The notes under the pieces: model-generated
Told to the model about the DNA's origin: nothing
The model's input: the letters and a program-made list of their open reading frames with translations, nothing else
Database searches by the model: none
Assembly: GCA_019828595.1 (NCBI GenBank)
Contig: JAHQRK010000003.1
Location: forward strand, 434,001-498,000
DNA length: 64,000 nucleotides
Direction: 5' to 3'
Source: Aphanomyces cochlioides
Lineage: Eukaryota > Oomycota > Saprolegniomycetes > Saprolegniales > Verrucalvaceae
In this document: positions 33,371-43,948 of the stretch, in pieces
How positions within the stretch are numbered: the stretch's first letter is position 1
Layout of the letters: each line of letters starts with the position of its first letter
Translations under genes and position numbers: made by a program

Positions 33371-34904
33371 AAGTGATGGAAGGAATGATATGCCACACAC
33401 AGTTTTATGAGAGTTCTCACTGGTGTGATCTCGAATGTACGTGAGACTCAAACAGATCAATCCTAGAGCTATTATGGACTTCTAATGAGCTTCACATGTC
33501 GTGTAGACGTCTACTCTTCATACTGCACTACAATATGTAAATCTGGGGAAGAAATAATGATATGCCAGTAGACCAAAACGAGAGTTTTAGTACTTTATCT
33601 TGCGACCGCAACTTGCGATAACCTTTTCACAGCGACGAGGCATACTCGCCACAAGTGTCTGGGGCAGACTTAGATCCAACTCGTCCCACACTTTTCGAAT
33701 ACAGGCGATGAGCTCGGCTCTGGTCGAAAACTTTCGACGACCGTTGTCGTAGACTCTACGAGACATGATACCCCAGAGATTTTCGATGGGGTTCAAGTCT
33801 GGTGACTTGGCAGGCCATTTAAAAGTCTTCACGTCCACCTCAGGGAGCTCAAACCACTCTTTCACCAAACCAGCGGTGTGGATAGGAGCATTGTCTTGCT
33901 GAAAGACAAAGTCGTTGCCGTGCAAAGCATGAGCAAAAGGAACCATAAATTCGGAAAGCGTATCCACGTACGCAGCAGCATCTTGCTTGCCATCAAGAAG
34001 GGCCAACTCGGACTTGCCGCGGCTGCTAAAAGCACCCCAAAACATGACTCCACCGCCTCCATTTTGGCGCTTGGAGAAGTGCTCACGGCGGCCACGTAGA
34101 TCAGCCCAGTAGTAATTAAAGTCATCGGGTCCGTCGAGATTCCATTTCTTCTCGTCGGACCAGATAACTTCATTAAACTGGGCTCCCCAGTCCTTCGCCT
34201 CTTGAGCCCAAGCAACCCGAGCTTTTTGTGGGCAGGAGTCATCATCGGCGCAGCCAATCGCTTCTTGAATTTCAGTCGCCCGCTCTTATTTAAGAGCTGA
34301 CAGACTCGACGGGGTCCAACAGGAAGGGAATTCAACTTGACAAGCTCGGCAGCAGTGTACTTGCCTGAAACAGCATCGCAGATGATGCGCCGATGAAGCT
34401 CATACGAGATCAAAGAGCGTCTTCCTGTCGACCGAGCTTGTCCGTACGACTTGGGATTGCGCAAGAACCCACGAATACATCCGCGGGAGCGACCGAGCTC
34501 ATTGACAATGTAGGATATGGTCCTTCCTTCTCGTTGAAGGACGAGAGCTTCAATTCTCTCATCTTCAGAGAGTGGATCGCCTTTGGGCATCGAAGAGGCT
34601 TCTATTCAACGTACAAATATGAGACCATTCAATGCTCGTATATACATACTTTCTCCGCTTACGTAGGATCGCTTATGGACCCTCCAGTGCAGTGAAACCT
34701 TAGAGTGGCATATGTTTATTTCTCGCGCCATTTCTATCTCCCGCCATTTTGAAGAGTTCATAGCCATCCAGCATCCTCTTTTGGCGCTTGAAATGTGTAC
34801 CCTCTCTTTGCCTTTCTATTGGACTATAATCCTCCATGTATTGACCCATCATCAAAGAGATGTCAACGATGGAAGCAAGTGGCATATCATTCCTTCCATC
34901 ACTT
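33371..34904. mobile_element. Tc1/mariner element nested in the pogo-like transposon
   Basis: Terminal inverted repeats AAGTGATGGAAGGAATGATA..., 26 bp (33371-33396 and 34879-34904), flanked by TA at 33369-33370 and 34905-34906. Length 1,534 bp, typical of the superfamily. Transposase is on the minus strand. Confidence 0.85.
33587..34590 (-). pseudogene. Tc1/mariner transposase, one frameshift
   Basis: Start MPKGDPLSEDERIEALVLQ at 34590 with two helix-turn-helix parts (TISYIVNELGRSRGCIRGFL). The frame breaks in a run of five T (A on the coding strand) at ~34223. In the shifted frame the DDE core continues: EVIWSDEKKWNLDG (first D), FVFQQDNAPIHTA (second D), WPAKSPDLNPIENLWG (third acidic position) and the end at 33587. 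A single homopolymer indel inactivates it, or is a sequencing error. Confidence 0.8.
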
Positions 34905-37900
34905 TATATTACCTCAGCCTCAAGTAAGGATATAATATGTTATTGTTATTTGTTGCATTCATTAGAGCCTTCTCCAATTCATGGAGTTTCTACGCGAGAA
35001 GCGAAGGCCTCTTAGTACTTTCCACATGGTCCAATATTTGAAATCGCACCACTCAGAATGGCTACGCGATTACCTCGCTTCATGTGAGTGTATCAGTGAC
35101 CCATACAAGAATATTGGGTCACTTTGCCGTGATTTCGCCATTCGCCACAACTTTTCATGGCGGCGTGCATCAACATCTTCGTGTCCATTGACACGTGAAG
35201 AACTGCGCGACACGAAAAAGAAGTTCTGTGATCAATTTTGGCGAGACTATAGGTATATAACTAACGAAAATATCATTAATGTAGACGAAACGGGTATCTA
35301 TTATGATACTCCTCGGTATCTATGGGCACAGATCGGCCAAGATACCTCTGTGAACTCGAGTGAAAAGTCGTCCGCTCGTTTAACTGCGGTGCTTTCTGCT
35401 CGCAGCAATGGTATAAATTAGTGTTATACTAACTGCTTCTAACACTATTTACAGGTGAAAACTACCAATACTGTTCATCATTAAGGGTGAAAAAGGTGGA
35501 TACATTGAGCAAGATGAATTACGCGAATATCCTCAAGAGCACCTATATTTTGTTCAAAAGAATGCCTGGATGGACAGTGATGGATGGAAATATTTCCTTC
35601 ATGAGCTGATGAGGTACTATTTAAATTTCACTCTATTTATGTTTAACACTATTTAGACCTGAATTGCGCGGGCCAACACTATTTGTTGTTGACAATTTTG
35701 CCGCGCATGTCAGCGAAGAGAGCGTCTCTATTGTTGAGGAAGAATTGAGTTCTTACCTCTGTCCTCTCCCAAAGAATTGCACCTCTGTGTTGCAGCCTTT
35801 GGACGTGGGCGTCATGGGCCCCTTCAAGAGTATTTTACGGAGAATGTGGCTTGCCGAAACAACAACGCAACGAACAGCCAAAGAAAAGAGAAAGGCTACT
35901 ATTGAACGAGCCATTGCAGCTTGGAATGCAATTAGCTCTGAAACAATTAGATCTAGTTTCAAGAAAGCGTTGCCTAAAGAAGGTTAATTCAGCATTGTTC
36001 ATTTTCCTTTTCTTTGATCACATCGAGTTCATGAATGAATTGCATCCTCGACAAGCACATCATCAATATTAATTTATGGAGGTTTCTGTGTTTCTTGAAA
36101 ACTGTATTGGTTATGGATCAAAACAATGCTCTACTGGGTCATTGGCATTCTGTATTTAGTTTTGTAGTATATGCAATTGCAGGATCTCTTACTCAACTGA
36201 GTGCTGTTGAGTTTCTACAATTCAATTATCATATAATATAGGATATTATATATAGAAGGTGTAAGAGTCACGTTGAACTTGAAACTGGCCAATCAACGAG
36301 CATTTTTCTGTGGTCTTAAATTTCCCAGACCTCTGTACTCGCGAAGAAGTTGTGTATGCTCAAGGCTTCAAACGCGACAACTTGTACTACCTCGACATTG
36401 CAAACCCTTTGCCAACTCAGTCGTCTTCCACTCCTCACGTTGGTTTGTCCTTGTTGACAACTTCCGCTACTCCAACTCCAGCTGACCTTTGGCATGCTCG
36501 CCTTGGTCATATTAGTGTGAAGTATACTGCTAAAACGTGTCAATACACTGATGGCATTGAGCTTGATGACTGCAAACATGATTTTTGCGAAAGCTGCCTT
36601 GCTGGGAAGCAGTCTCGTTTACCCTTCCCCAAGCGCTCTCTCTCCACAACTTCGGAACCGTTTGCTTTGGTACATTCGGACATTTGTGGACATATGCGTC
36701 ATCCTGCACTTCGTGGTCGATCTCGGTATTTCATCACGTTTACCGATGATTATTCGCGTTACGGCTTTGTGTTCTTTCTCAAGAACAAGTCGGATGCTCT
36801 CCAATGCTTCAAGGAGTTCACTGCGTATTGCCGCACTCAATTCGATCTACCTGTGCGATGTCTCCGTTCCGACAATGGCGGTGAATACTTCTCGACTTTA
36901 TTCTCCGAGTTCTTACTCGAGAATGGCCTCCAACACGATGCGACCGTTCCGCATACCCCGCAGCAAAATGGTGTCAGTGAACGCATGAATCGCACTCTCG
37001 TCGAATGTGCAAGATCATTGCTTCACTTCTGCAAAGCACCTTTGCGATTTTGGGCCGAAGCTGTGTCTCATGCAATGTACCTACGGAATCGGACATACTC
37101 AGCGTCCACTCCTGGTATGACACCCTTCGAGAAACTATGGAAGTCTAAGCCTGATCTTGGCAACCTGCGTATTTTTGGCTGTGATGCTTATGCGCATGTT
37201 GAATCGCATCAACGAACCAAGTTTGCTTCCAAGACGATACGTGCCATGTATCTTGGTCACGAGCCTAACGTCAAAGGTTATCGTCTTTACACCTCAAGCC
37301 CAGAACGGATCATCGTCAGTCGTAATGTTGTCTTTAATGAAACCAAGAGTTTCTTTACTGAAGAACCGTCGGCTGATGAACCACCCGTCTCTCAACTCAT
37401 TGATGAGATCGACGATGATGACGAGCTGTCTCTAAGAGATGAGACTTTAGCACTACCTGCAGCTCCACCAGCTTCTACCATACCCGCTCCAAATGAAGGA
37501 ACTGCGATCGTTCCAAGACGTTCGACTCGCATCCGTCGCGGCAATCCTCACTACAATGTGCCTCCTGTACACGTTCCTCAGTCCACGTTGGTTGAACCTT
37601 TAACACCACCGACAAGACCAATACAGAGCACACCTCCCACACCTTCCATCACTGAAGCTGACACTTCCGAGTCTCGCGTTGAGAACACACCTCCGCAACC
37701 ACTCGATGACTCCACGCCTTCTCGTGTTGAGCCTGCTCCACAACAATCACCTGCTGAATCTCCTGCGGACATCCCATTGCCGTCCTCACCTTCACAAGGA
37801 CCAATGTCTCGCACGGACCCTCCTGCTGTCACTCCTGAGTTTGTTCCCGTCATGATGCCTTCTCCGGCGTCGACAGACTCGACTTCTTTCGACGAAGATG

Positions 37901-39610
37901 TGCTTTGTGAACAGTTTGAGTCCTTGGCACTCAGTTTGTTTCGCCTTCGACCTGAGGCAAACTCTGATGTTGATGAACATCAACTGAGCAAGCAACATCG
38001 ACTTCTCGTTGCTCTAGCCTTGCAAACAACCGGGCTACCTTCGACTGTACGTCAAGCCCATGCTTCACCAGAGAAACATGAATGGATTAAGGCTACTGAT
38101 GCCGAATACAATTCATTGATGCAACACAACACTTGGACTCTGTGTGAACTTCCACCTGACCGTAAACCCATTGGATGTCGATGGATCTTTACAAAGAAGT
38201 ACGCTGCTGATGGTACTTTGTCACGCTACACAGCACGCCTTGTTGCTCAAGGTTTCACTCAAGTTGCTGGCGTTGACTACACTGAAGTGTTTGCTCCTGT
38301 AATCCGCACTTCGAGCATTCGTTTCCTACTTGCTCTTGCTGCGATGAGTTCCATGCATATCTGCCACATGGATGTGCAGACTGCTTTCCTCAACGGAAAC
38401 CTCCAGGAAACACTCTACATGAAACAACCTCCGGGATATGTCCAACCTGGCTCAGAACATCTTGTCTGCCGTTTGAACAAGAGCATCTATGGACTTAAAC
38501 AATCTTCCCGTGAATGGAACTCTGCATTGGATTCTTACTTTAAGTCACAACGCTTCACACAACTTAAGTCTGATCCATGCATCTACTTCCGACGCACACC
38601 CCAAAGTTTAGTTTTGGTGGGCGTATATGTCGACGACTTCATCCTTCTGTCCACACATTCAAACTTAATGGACTCCACGAAGCGTGCCTTATCCGCTCGC
38701 TTCACCATGAAGGACTTGGGAACCTTAACCTACTGCCTCGACATCGAAGTTAAACGCCTTGAGGATGGTTCCATTTTACTACACCAAAGTCGATACATCT
38801 CGGACATACTTGCTAAGCATGGCCTTGCCGACTGCAATCCAATTTCATCACCTCAGGACAGCCATACAGCCACTTTCCGATCGTCTAGTTCTACACCCTC
38901 GTTGCCATTTCGCAATGTGGTGGGCTAACTGCACTATCTCACGACGACAACGCGTCCTGATATCGCTTTTACTGTTACATTGCTTTCACGGCACCTCAAC
39001 AACCCTGAAGAAGAACACCAACACATCGCTAAGCGTGTACTCCGCTACCTTCAAGGAACGAAAGATTATGGAATATGCTACACCAAGCAAGACTCCTCCG
39101 ACTATCTCATTGAGCTATTCGTCGATGCCGACTATGCCAATGATGCAACCACTCACAGATCCACCTCAGGCTATTTTCTATTCCTGAATGGATGTTTGAT
39201 CTCGTGGAAATCCAAACTGCAAAACATAGTTGCTTTGTCCACTTCCGAAGCCGAATACATTTCCATGTCTTATCGACTCCAAGAAGCACTATGGCTCAAG
39301 TCATTGCTTGAAGAACTCGAGCTTTCTATGAAACTGCCCATCATCGTTTATGAAGACAACCAAAGCACAATCAAGATGGCTGAAAACCCAACGCTTCAAC
39401 AACGAACTAAGCACATCGATGTTCGTCATCACTTCATTCGAGACTTAGTCCGCGAGCACATCATCAAGATCGACTATTGCCCCACTAACGAAATGCTTGC
39501 TGACATGCTAACAAAAGCATTGCCTCGACCAAAGTTTCAAGAACATCTCTCGAAAGTCATGACCCCTCTCTCTCACTACATCGAAGAAGAAAGTTTCAAT
39601 TAGGGGGGAA

Positions 39611-39793
39611 TGTTGAGTCTTCTAGAATGTAATTTCAACTTTCACATTCGAGAAAGGTCTCTTAACTATAAAATAACTTGTATATTGCGTGTTCCAGAAG
39701 ACTCCAGACGATAAACGAAGACCACAGAATTCACACTAGGCCTAGCTAGCTTCATGTTAACCATCTAATTCACTTTCCAACTTCCCTTCTAGA
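39611..39793 (+). repeat. copia 3' LTR
   Basis: 183 bp; the partner of 31062-31244. Preceded by the polypurine tract at ~39602-39610. Confidence 0.85.
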
Positions 39794-40096
39794 CTGACTT
39801 TCATAACTTTCCCCACAGAGATAGAGACAAAATGGCCGTTATGGCAACCAAAGTATGTATTCTAACATATCACAGGAGCAGAGGTGCGACGTCAGCCTGT
39901 AGTCGTGGCAATACCTAGAAACGAGGTGACCTGAGATGATGTAGAGCCTTCAACTCAAGTTCATAACGAGCTTCAGGATGAACAAGTTTCCTGCACTCTT
40001 TGCTCAGGATTACAGGCTTTATGGATGATGTAGGAGCTAAAATTTGACCATATCAACATAGAGGACGTTATGAACCACACTGTAGATGTGGCTGTA
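39794..40096. repeat. Direct repeat A', right copy abutting the copia 3' LTR
   Basis: About 303 bp, nearly identical to 30756-31061. It lacks the right arm of the hairpin. It continues into unique sequence after GTGGCTGTATGTG. Confidence 0.8.
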
Positions 40097-40449
40097 TGTG
40101 AATCTAAACTCAAATATCATCTTCATCTGCGAAAGTTCTATTTTGATTACCTTTTCAGTTCTGTTTCAGATTGAAAAAACGGGTCTATCTGAAGCTGAAA
40201 CACAACTCAAGTGGTTTGCGAAAGGTCTCTAATGTTTTCATGAAGAAGAAGAATTTACAGTTACGCGTAGCTCTATCCGGATTTTATTTTCAAGAAAAAT
40301 CTGAAGTCTTTTTATTGTCAATTTCAGTCAAATTTGTATTTTTGACTAATATTCAAGTTCATTTTCAAATCGATATATCTTCTGCCGGCTCCATACGATA
40401 CCTCACATTGATGTATCTTTCACGGTATTGACAAGGGCTGACTTGAACA
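40097..40449. other. No complete gene; one exon-like stretch
   Basis: A plus-strand exon-like stretch after TTTCAG at ~40169 reads IEKTGLSEAETQLKWFAK. A TATCCGGAT half palindrome lies at 40275-40283. Otherwise AT-rich with nothing recognised. Confidence 0.3.
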
Positions 40450-41175
40450 TGTAGCTCATGCATTGATTTGGGGATCGCAACAAGTAGGAAATACTTGAAA
40501 TACCGACATTTCGTTTACAAGCATGAAACTGAAGTCAGTCCAAACAATGAGATCCCAAACAGCAAGCTGCAATGTGAGGACTTTGGGTTGAAACACGGAT
40601 GGAACTGTGCAATATATAGCAGTTCTATTTGACATGTACCCATCAGTATACAAATAAAATGACCATCGAAAAGACAATTGATGGACTTAGCGACAACAGG
40701 ACTATTCAAAACTGTTTGCATTTCAGTCTGCGCTGGCCCAAACGTTAGACTTATGCTCATAACATGAAGAGGCGGTTCCAGAGTAAACGAAAGGGAAGGA
40801 CTCAAGTCAATACCACCATTTAAGGTCAATGCAACTGCTGCTTCACCACTATGCAATTGTGCAGGAGAGATACACACTACTTGACTGTCAGAAATAGTGT
40901 TGCAGGAGTCAAAGTTGAGTGGCTCCACACACACTCAAACTTGAATTGTCGAGATAATCGCTCCCTTTCAAATTGACTCGCTGCGATCGTCCTTTCCTTA
41001 TAGTGTACCCGATGGTTCAACTTGATCCAAAGATAGCGGTAAAAGAACTTTCACACTTTGACCATAAGCAGTATAGTCTTGTGTATTCCAAGACACTTCA
41101 ATCAAAATATCTCGAAAGGTAGGACATAGTATGGGATCGCATTGCACGACTGAGGCGTTAATATAATTGCCGCTG
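40450..41175 (-). pseudogene. Degenerate IPT/TIG-domain protein fragment
   Basis: Minus-strand segments read as IPT/TIG-like beta domains: ~41175-41000 (GPTISGNYINASVVQCDPIL), ~41000-40920 (RVNLKGSDYLDNSSLSVC), then 40934-40690 (SDSQVVCISPAQLHSGEAA; LHVMSISLTFGP) and, after a ~56-nt intron, a segment ending near 40450. At least two frame jumps (near 40998 and 40930) have no intron to explain them. IPT/TIG domains occur in secreted and surface proteins. With the LamG remnant at 24-26 kb on the same strand, it may come from one original surface-protein gene or a family. Confidence 0.5.
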
Positions 41176-41220
41176 ATGGTTGGACCTGTCTTGTCGTTTC
41201 ACAGGATTTTGTCATTGAAT

Positions 41221-41268
41221 TGTAGGATTGGGACGTTGACGAATGCATCGATACCTTTGTCAAGGTGA
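41221..41268 (+). pseudogene. Orphan copy of the last exon of the BED-like gene
   Basis: After an acceptor-like TTGTAG the sequence encodes DWDVDECIDTFVK, matching DWDLDECVDTFM encoded at 42993-43028. The other exons are not found upstream, so this looks like a truncated paralogue. Confidence 0.45.
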
Positions 41269-41522
41269 GTCAGATGCTCTTAGTTGCAGCATAACGACAG
41301 CATAACGAGCTTGAAACAATGGCATTCCTGGCTGTAACTTGAGACTTCCTTGACATTGTGAGTGGGGACGACTGCGAACATTTTGGAGAGCCCAATGATT
41401 GACCACTCCAGCGACGTCCGAGCCCAATTGATTGGATAAAATAATCTACCAATCATAACGAATAACTGACAAACATTCAGCCAATCATAATCAAGCTGAA
41501 CAGGCCAAGTACTCAAACAGGC

Positions 41523-41701
41523 CTCATCAGGGTGGCGGCACGGCCTTACGGCCTACCTGCCGCCTTTCCCGATGAGAATTAAAATAAAGAGGACCCTTTT
41601 TGGTGCACGTTGGGGGCTCCCTCCTCCGAGTCATCCGCCTGCAGAAAATTTTACATTCGACCTCCGCTTCGCTTCGGTGAGCGCAATTTTCTGGGCGGAT
41701 G
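41523..41701. ncRNA. Two strong tandem hairpins, candidate structured RNA or miniature element
   Basis: 41523-41576: CTCATCAGGGTGGCGGCA pairs with TGCCGCCTTTCCCGATGAG around an inner GGCC-TTAC-GGCC helix. 41632-41701: CATCCGCC(TG)CAGAAAATT pairs with AATTTTCTGGGCGGATG, a 17-bp stem. The stretch is GC-rich in an AT-rich neighbourhood. No known RNA family is recognised; no terminal repeats of a transposon were found. Confidence 0.3.
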
Positions 41702-41938
41702 TCTGACGTCGTCCGCGTGGTATGATGCTTAGCCATTGCAAGCGTGCAAGATCTGTGCAATTTCCCTTTGTGGAGCACTACTTTTAGTGCTTCTTAGGTA
41801 TTTGACAGTATGATTGGTCGAATAATGTCAATTCACACAACAATTTACTAAGACTATTTTATCCAATAAGAATTGTTTATGGAGGGTTAGGTCGTCGCTG
41901 GAGTGGTCAATCAACGGACTCTCATTTTGGCAAAACAC

Positions 41939-41969
41939 TTCCGGATAAAATTTGAAATTATCCGGATAT
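41939..41969. promoter_or_regulatory. Two TCCGGATA palindromes upstream of the BED-like gene
   Basis: TTCCGGATAAAA at 41939-41950 and ATTATCCGGATAT at 41957-41969, 50 bp before ATG 42019 and ~137 bp before ATG 42106. Confidence 0.45.
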
Positions 41970-42105
41970 TTGCCAAAGGCCGGGTGTTTTGACCCAAATA
42001 CCCGGTTTTTAATGATTTATGCGAGTTATGCCACCAAAGACCGGGTATTTGACGAAAATACCGCCGATTGGCATTCAAAATTCGAATTTGAGTGCAGCCA
42101 TCGAG

Positions 42106-43070
42106 ATGGAGGAGAGCCGCAAGGTAGACACACAGGAGGAGTTTCCAGCCAAGACGCCAAACCCGAACGAAACGTCGGACGTGGAAGAAGTAGAGGAAGA
42201 GGAAGACACAGGCGATGTGGATGCGCGCGGTGTTCCAGTCTGGCTGAAGTACGATCGGCAGCCTGGATGGCACAAGATGTGGGAGTTCATGTACAAACTC
42301 GACCAGCCGTATCGCGTGGGCAACAAAGATATGACGCATATTTGCCTCATGTGCATGGAAGGAATCGCAAAGACTGGTGGTTCATGGAAGAAAGCACTCA
42401 AACTTGTTGGCACCACCACAATTGGCATGAAGCACATAGAACGAAAGCACCCGCAAATCTGCCATGACATCGAACTGGCGAGGATGCAGAAGAAAGCTGC
42501 CAAGGCCAAGTTGTCAACAAAGAGGGCACCACAAGTTGGTCTACCAGCCACACCCGAAGTCGATGCGGCTCCCAAGAAGAAGTTCAAAGTGTTGGCCAAG
42601 CCACTCTGGTCATCTCAATCTGTACGTCAGTCCATATTTGAATCGTTTCATTGACAACGCTGGGTCTAGACTGACGTTGATGTAAATGCCGTCAAGACTG
42701 AAATCCAGCAAAAGATTCAATCGACTGCCACCATGACGCAGCAAACCAAGGTTCAATACATTGTACGGCTCCCACCCGAGTCAATTTGTGACTCGCTGAC
42801 ATGATTTGCCTAGTTGCTTGCTGTCATCGGTTGTCTCTTCAAGCATGGACTTATCTCGAGCGACGTTCGGAGTGCGTTAAAAAGCCAAGCGATCAACGAG
42901 CCGGATGGGATTTTACTCGCGGCAGTCGAATTGTTCTTGGTGGTACGTCCAGCTTTTGACCTGTCATCCCGTCATGTTGATTTCTTGCGTAGGACTGGGA
43001 TCTCGACGAATGCGTAGACACTTTCATGCGCGTGAGCCACTCGGTCCTCCATGGCGAAGAGTTTATCTAA
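42106..43070 (+). CDS. BED-like zinc-finger protein
   Basis: Introns 42622-42669, 42763-42813 and 42943-42992, all phase 0, give 271 aa in frame from ATG 42106 (an upstream ATG at 42019 adds 29 residues from a repeat-containing leader). After an acidic N-terminus, residues ~45-130 form a BED-type finger: W-K-Y...HICLMCMEG...KHIERKHP (C-x2-C ... H-x4-H). A basic linker follows, then a helical C-terminus (LLAVIGCLFKHGLISSD) ending DWDLDECVDTFM...GEEFI. BED fingers bind DNA in transcription factors and hAT transposases; no transposase core is present here, so it may be a regulator or a domesticated remnant. Confidence 0.6.
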
Positions 43071-43948
43071 CAGATTCGTAACGTGCCTTGTATACAATGA
43101 CCTTCGCTCGGTCGCGGCAGATTCGACCTTCGCTTGCATGAAGGGGCACTGTCTGTCCAAGATGTAATTTTTATCCGGACTTGAAAGATTTCAGAAAAAA
43201 AGATGGTCAGAAGAAAAACCTGTCAAATTTTATATATACTGAGAAGTGATTGTCTCAGGTCATTGAGTTCCACAGGCATCGAAACCAGCCCCCCGTGGCC
43301 ATCTCTGCCCCCATATCACTGGAATAACATGGTGTACAATGCCACCGACTTGGTTTTAGCACGCATAAGTGTTGATTACTACCTCCCTCTCCCCACGCGC
43401 TACCCTTTGAAAGCTAAAAGCATCTCGTTCATAAGTGCATGGCATCGCAGTGTTCTAATTGATATATCACACCATTAAGCTTAACTAGAGCGTGTAGCTA
43501 CCGATCAAGTGCTTCATGGTGACTTGCAAGGAAATTTGCGAAAAATGGTCTGGAAGGTCAGAGAAAAACGAGATACTGTAGATTCCGAGGCTTTCAGAGA
43601 CGAATCTTTCGTGGATAGCATAGAGCTAGCAAGCTGGATTTGATGGTTGTAGTGTCGACAGAAGCATTGAGATGGAGCTTGGAGCGTGGTGTAGCTCAAG
43701 GTGTAGAGAAGAAATCGATCGTGAGAGTTGGTGCGAACTATACAATATGAGAGGTTTTGGATATTATATTTCGAAAAAAAGCATTTTTTCTCGGTACTGT
43801 TTCTGTTAATATATGAGAAACCATAGTGAAGCTCTAACAGAGTTGTTCTGGTCAGCATCGGGCGTCGCACCACTGACTGCCGCCGACGCCGCTGTTTGTA
43901 TCTCCAAGCCCAAGCTCCGTCGGGGAACTCTTTATTGACACAACATCC
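43071..43948. other. Intergenic, no gene recognised
   Basis: About 880 bp. Contains TTATCCGGAC at 43171-43180. Open frames on both strands show no recognised similarity and look like chance frames. Confidence 0.35.

Larger units (their letters stand above)
33157..35987 (+). pseudogene. pogo-like transposase interrupted by a Tc1/mariner element
   Basis: N-terminal psq-type helix-turn-helix at 33157-33370 (YKLKIVRAVEEQGIQAVAQA ... SKETIRKWK). After removal of the nested element (33371-34904) and one TA, the frame continues into a 44-nt intron (GTAAGG...CATTAG) and the DDE_1 core: NVDETGIYYDTP, a segment ending WKYFLHELMR, LFVVDNFAAH and TSVLQPLDVGVMGPFK. Further introns lie near 35415-35455 and 35615-35656. 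One base is missing in an A run at ~35460 (before LFIIKGEKGG), so the coding capacity is damaged twice, by the insertion and by this indel. Stop at 35985-35987. Confidence 0.75.
33018..36335. mobile_element. Second pogo-like transposon inserted in the copia pol gene
   Basis: 27-bp perfect terminal inverted repeats beginning CAGAGGTCTGGGAAATTTAA (33018-33044 and 36309-36335), flanked by TA at 33016-33017 and 36336-36337. Removing the element and one TA joins the copia reading frame exactly (...CYI then TREEVVYAQGF...). Of its 3.3 kb, 1.5 kb is a nested Tc1/mariner element. Confidence 0.9.
31813..39603 (+). pseudogene. copia Gag-Pol polyprotein, broken
   Basis: Gag starts at 31813 (MGVKSYVNTFDGTNFVQW). 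A one-base frameshift near 32020 separates the first 70 codons from the rest. A zinc knuckle C-x2-C-x4-H-x4-C (CAYCNIPNHTEANC) and the aspartic protease WILDSGASDHF follow. The frame is then interrupted at 33017 by a transposon and resumes at 36338. Integrase shows the HARLGHIS zinc-binding region and the D,D,E core (HSDICGH, RSDNGGEY, QQNGVSERMNRT). RT carries GVYVDDFILL. An in-frame TAA at 38926-38928 interrupts the block before RPDIAFTV; RNase H (LFVDADYA, STSEAEYIS) runs to 39603. Frameshift, insertion and stop make it non-autonomous as it stands. Confidence 0.85.
31062..39793 (+). mobile_element. Ty1/copia LTR retrotransposon, interrupted by nested DNA transposons
   Basis: 183-bp LTRs at 31062-31244 and 39611-39793 begin TGTTGAG and end TTCTAGA, with only about five differences. 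A polypurine tract (AGGGGGGAA) directly precedes the 3' LTR. Gag-Pol runs in the order gag, protease, integrase, RT, RNase H, the copia order. The element is 8.7 kb, of which 3.3 kb (33018-36335) is an inserted transposon; without it the copia is ~5.4 kb, a normal size. The flanks are not a 5-bp target duplication but a ~305-bp direct repeat. Confidence 0.9.

Noticed and set aside
41505..41535. CTGATGAG on the minus strand as a hammerhead ribozyme core
   Set aside because: The required stem II followed by GAAA and a matching stem III are not present.
42972..43160. 62-codon minus-strand frame
   Set aside because: It overlaps the last exon of the BED-like gene, which has consistent splice phases; probably a shadow.
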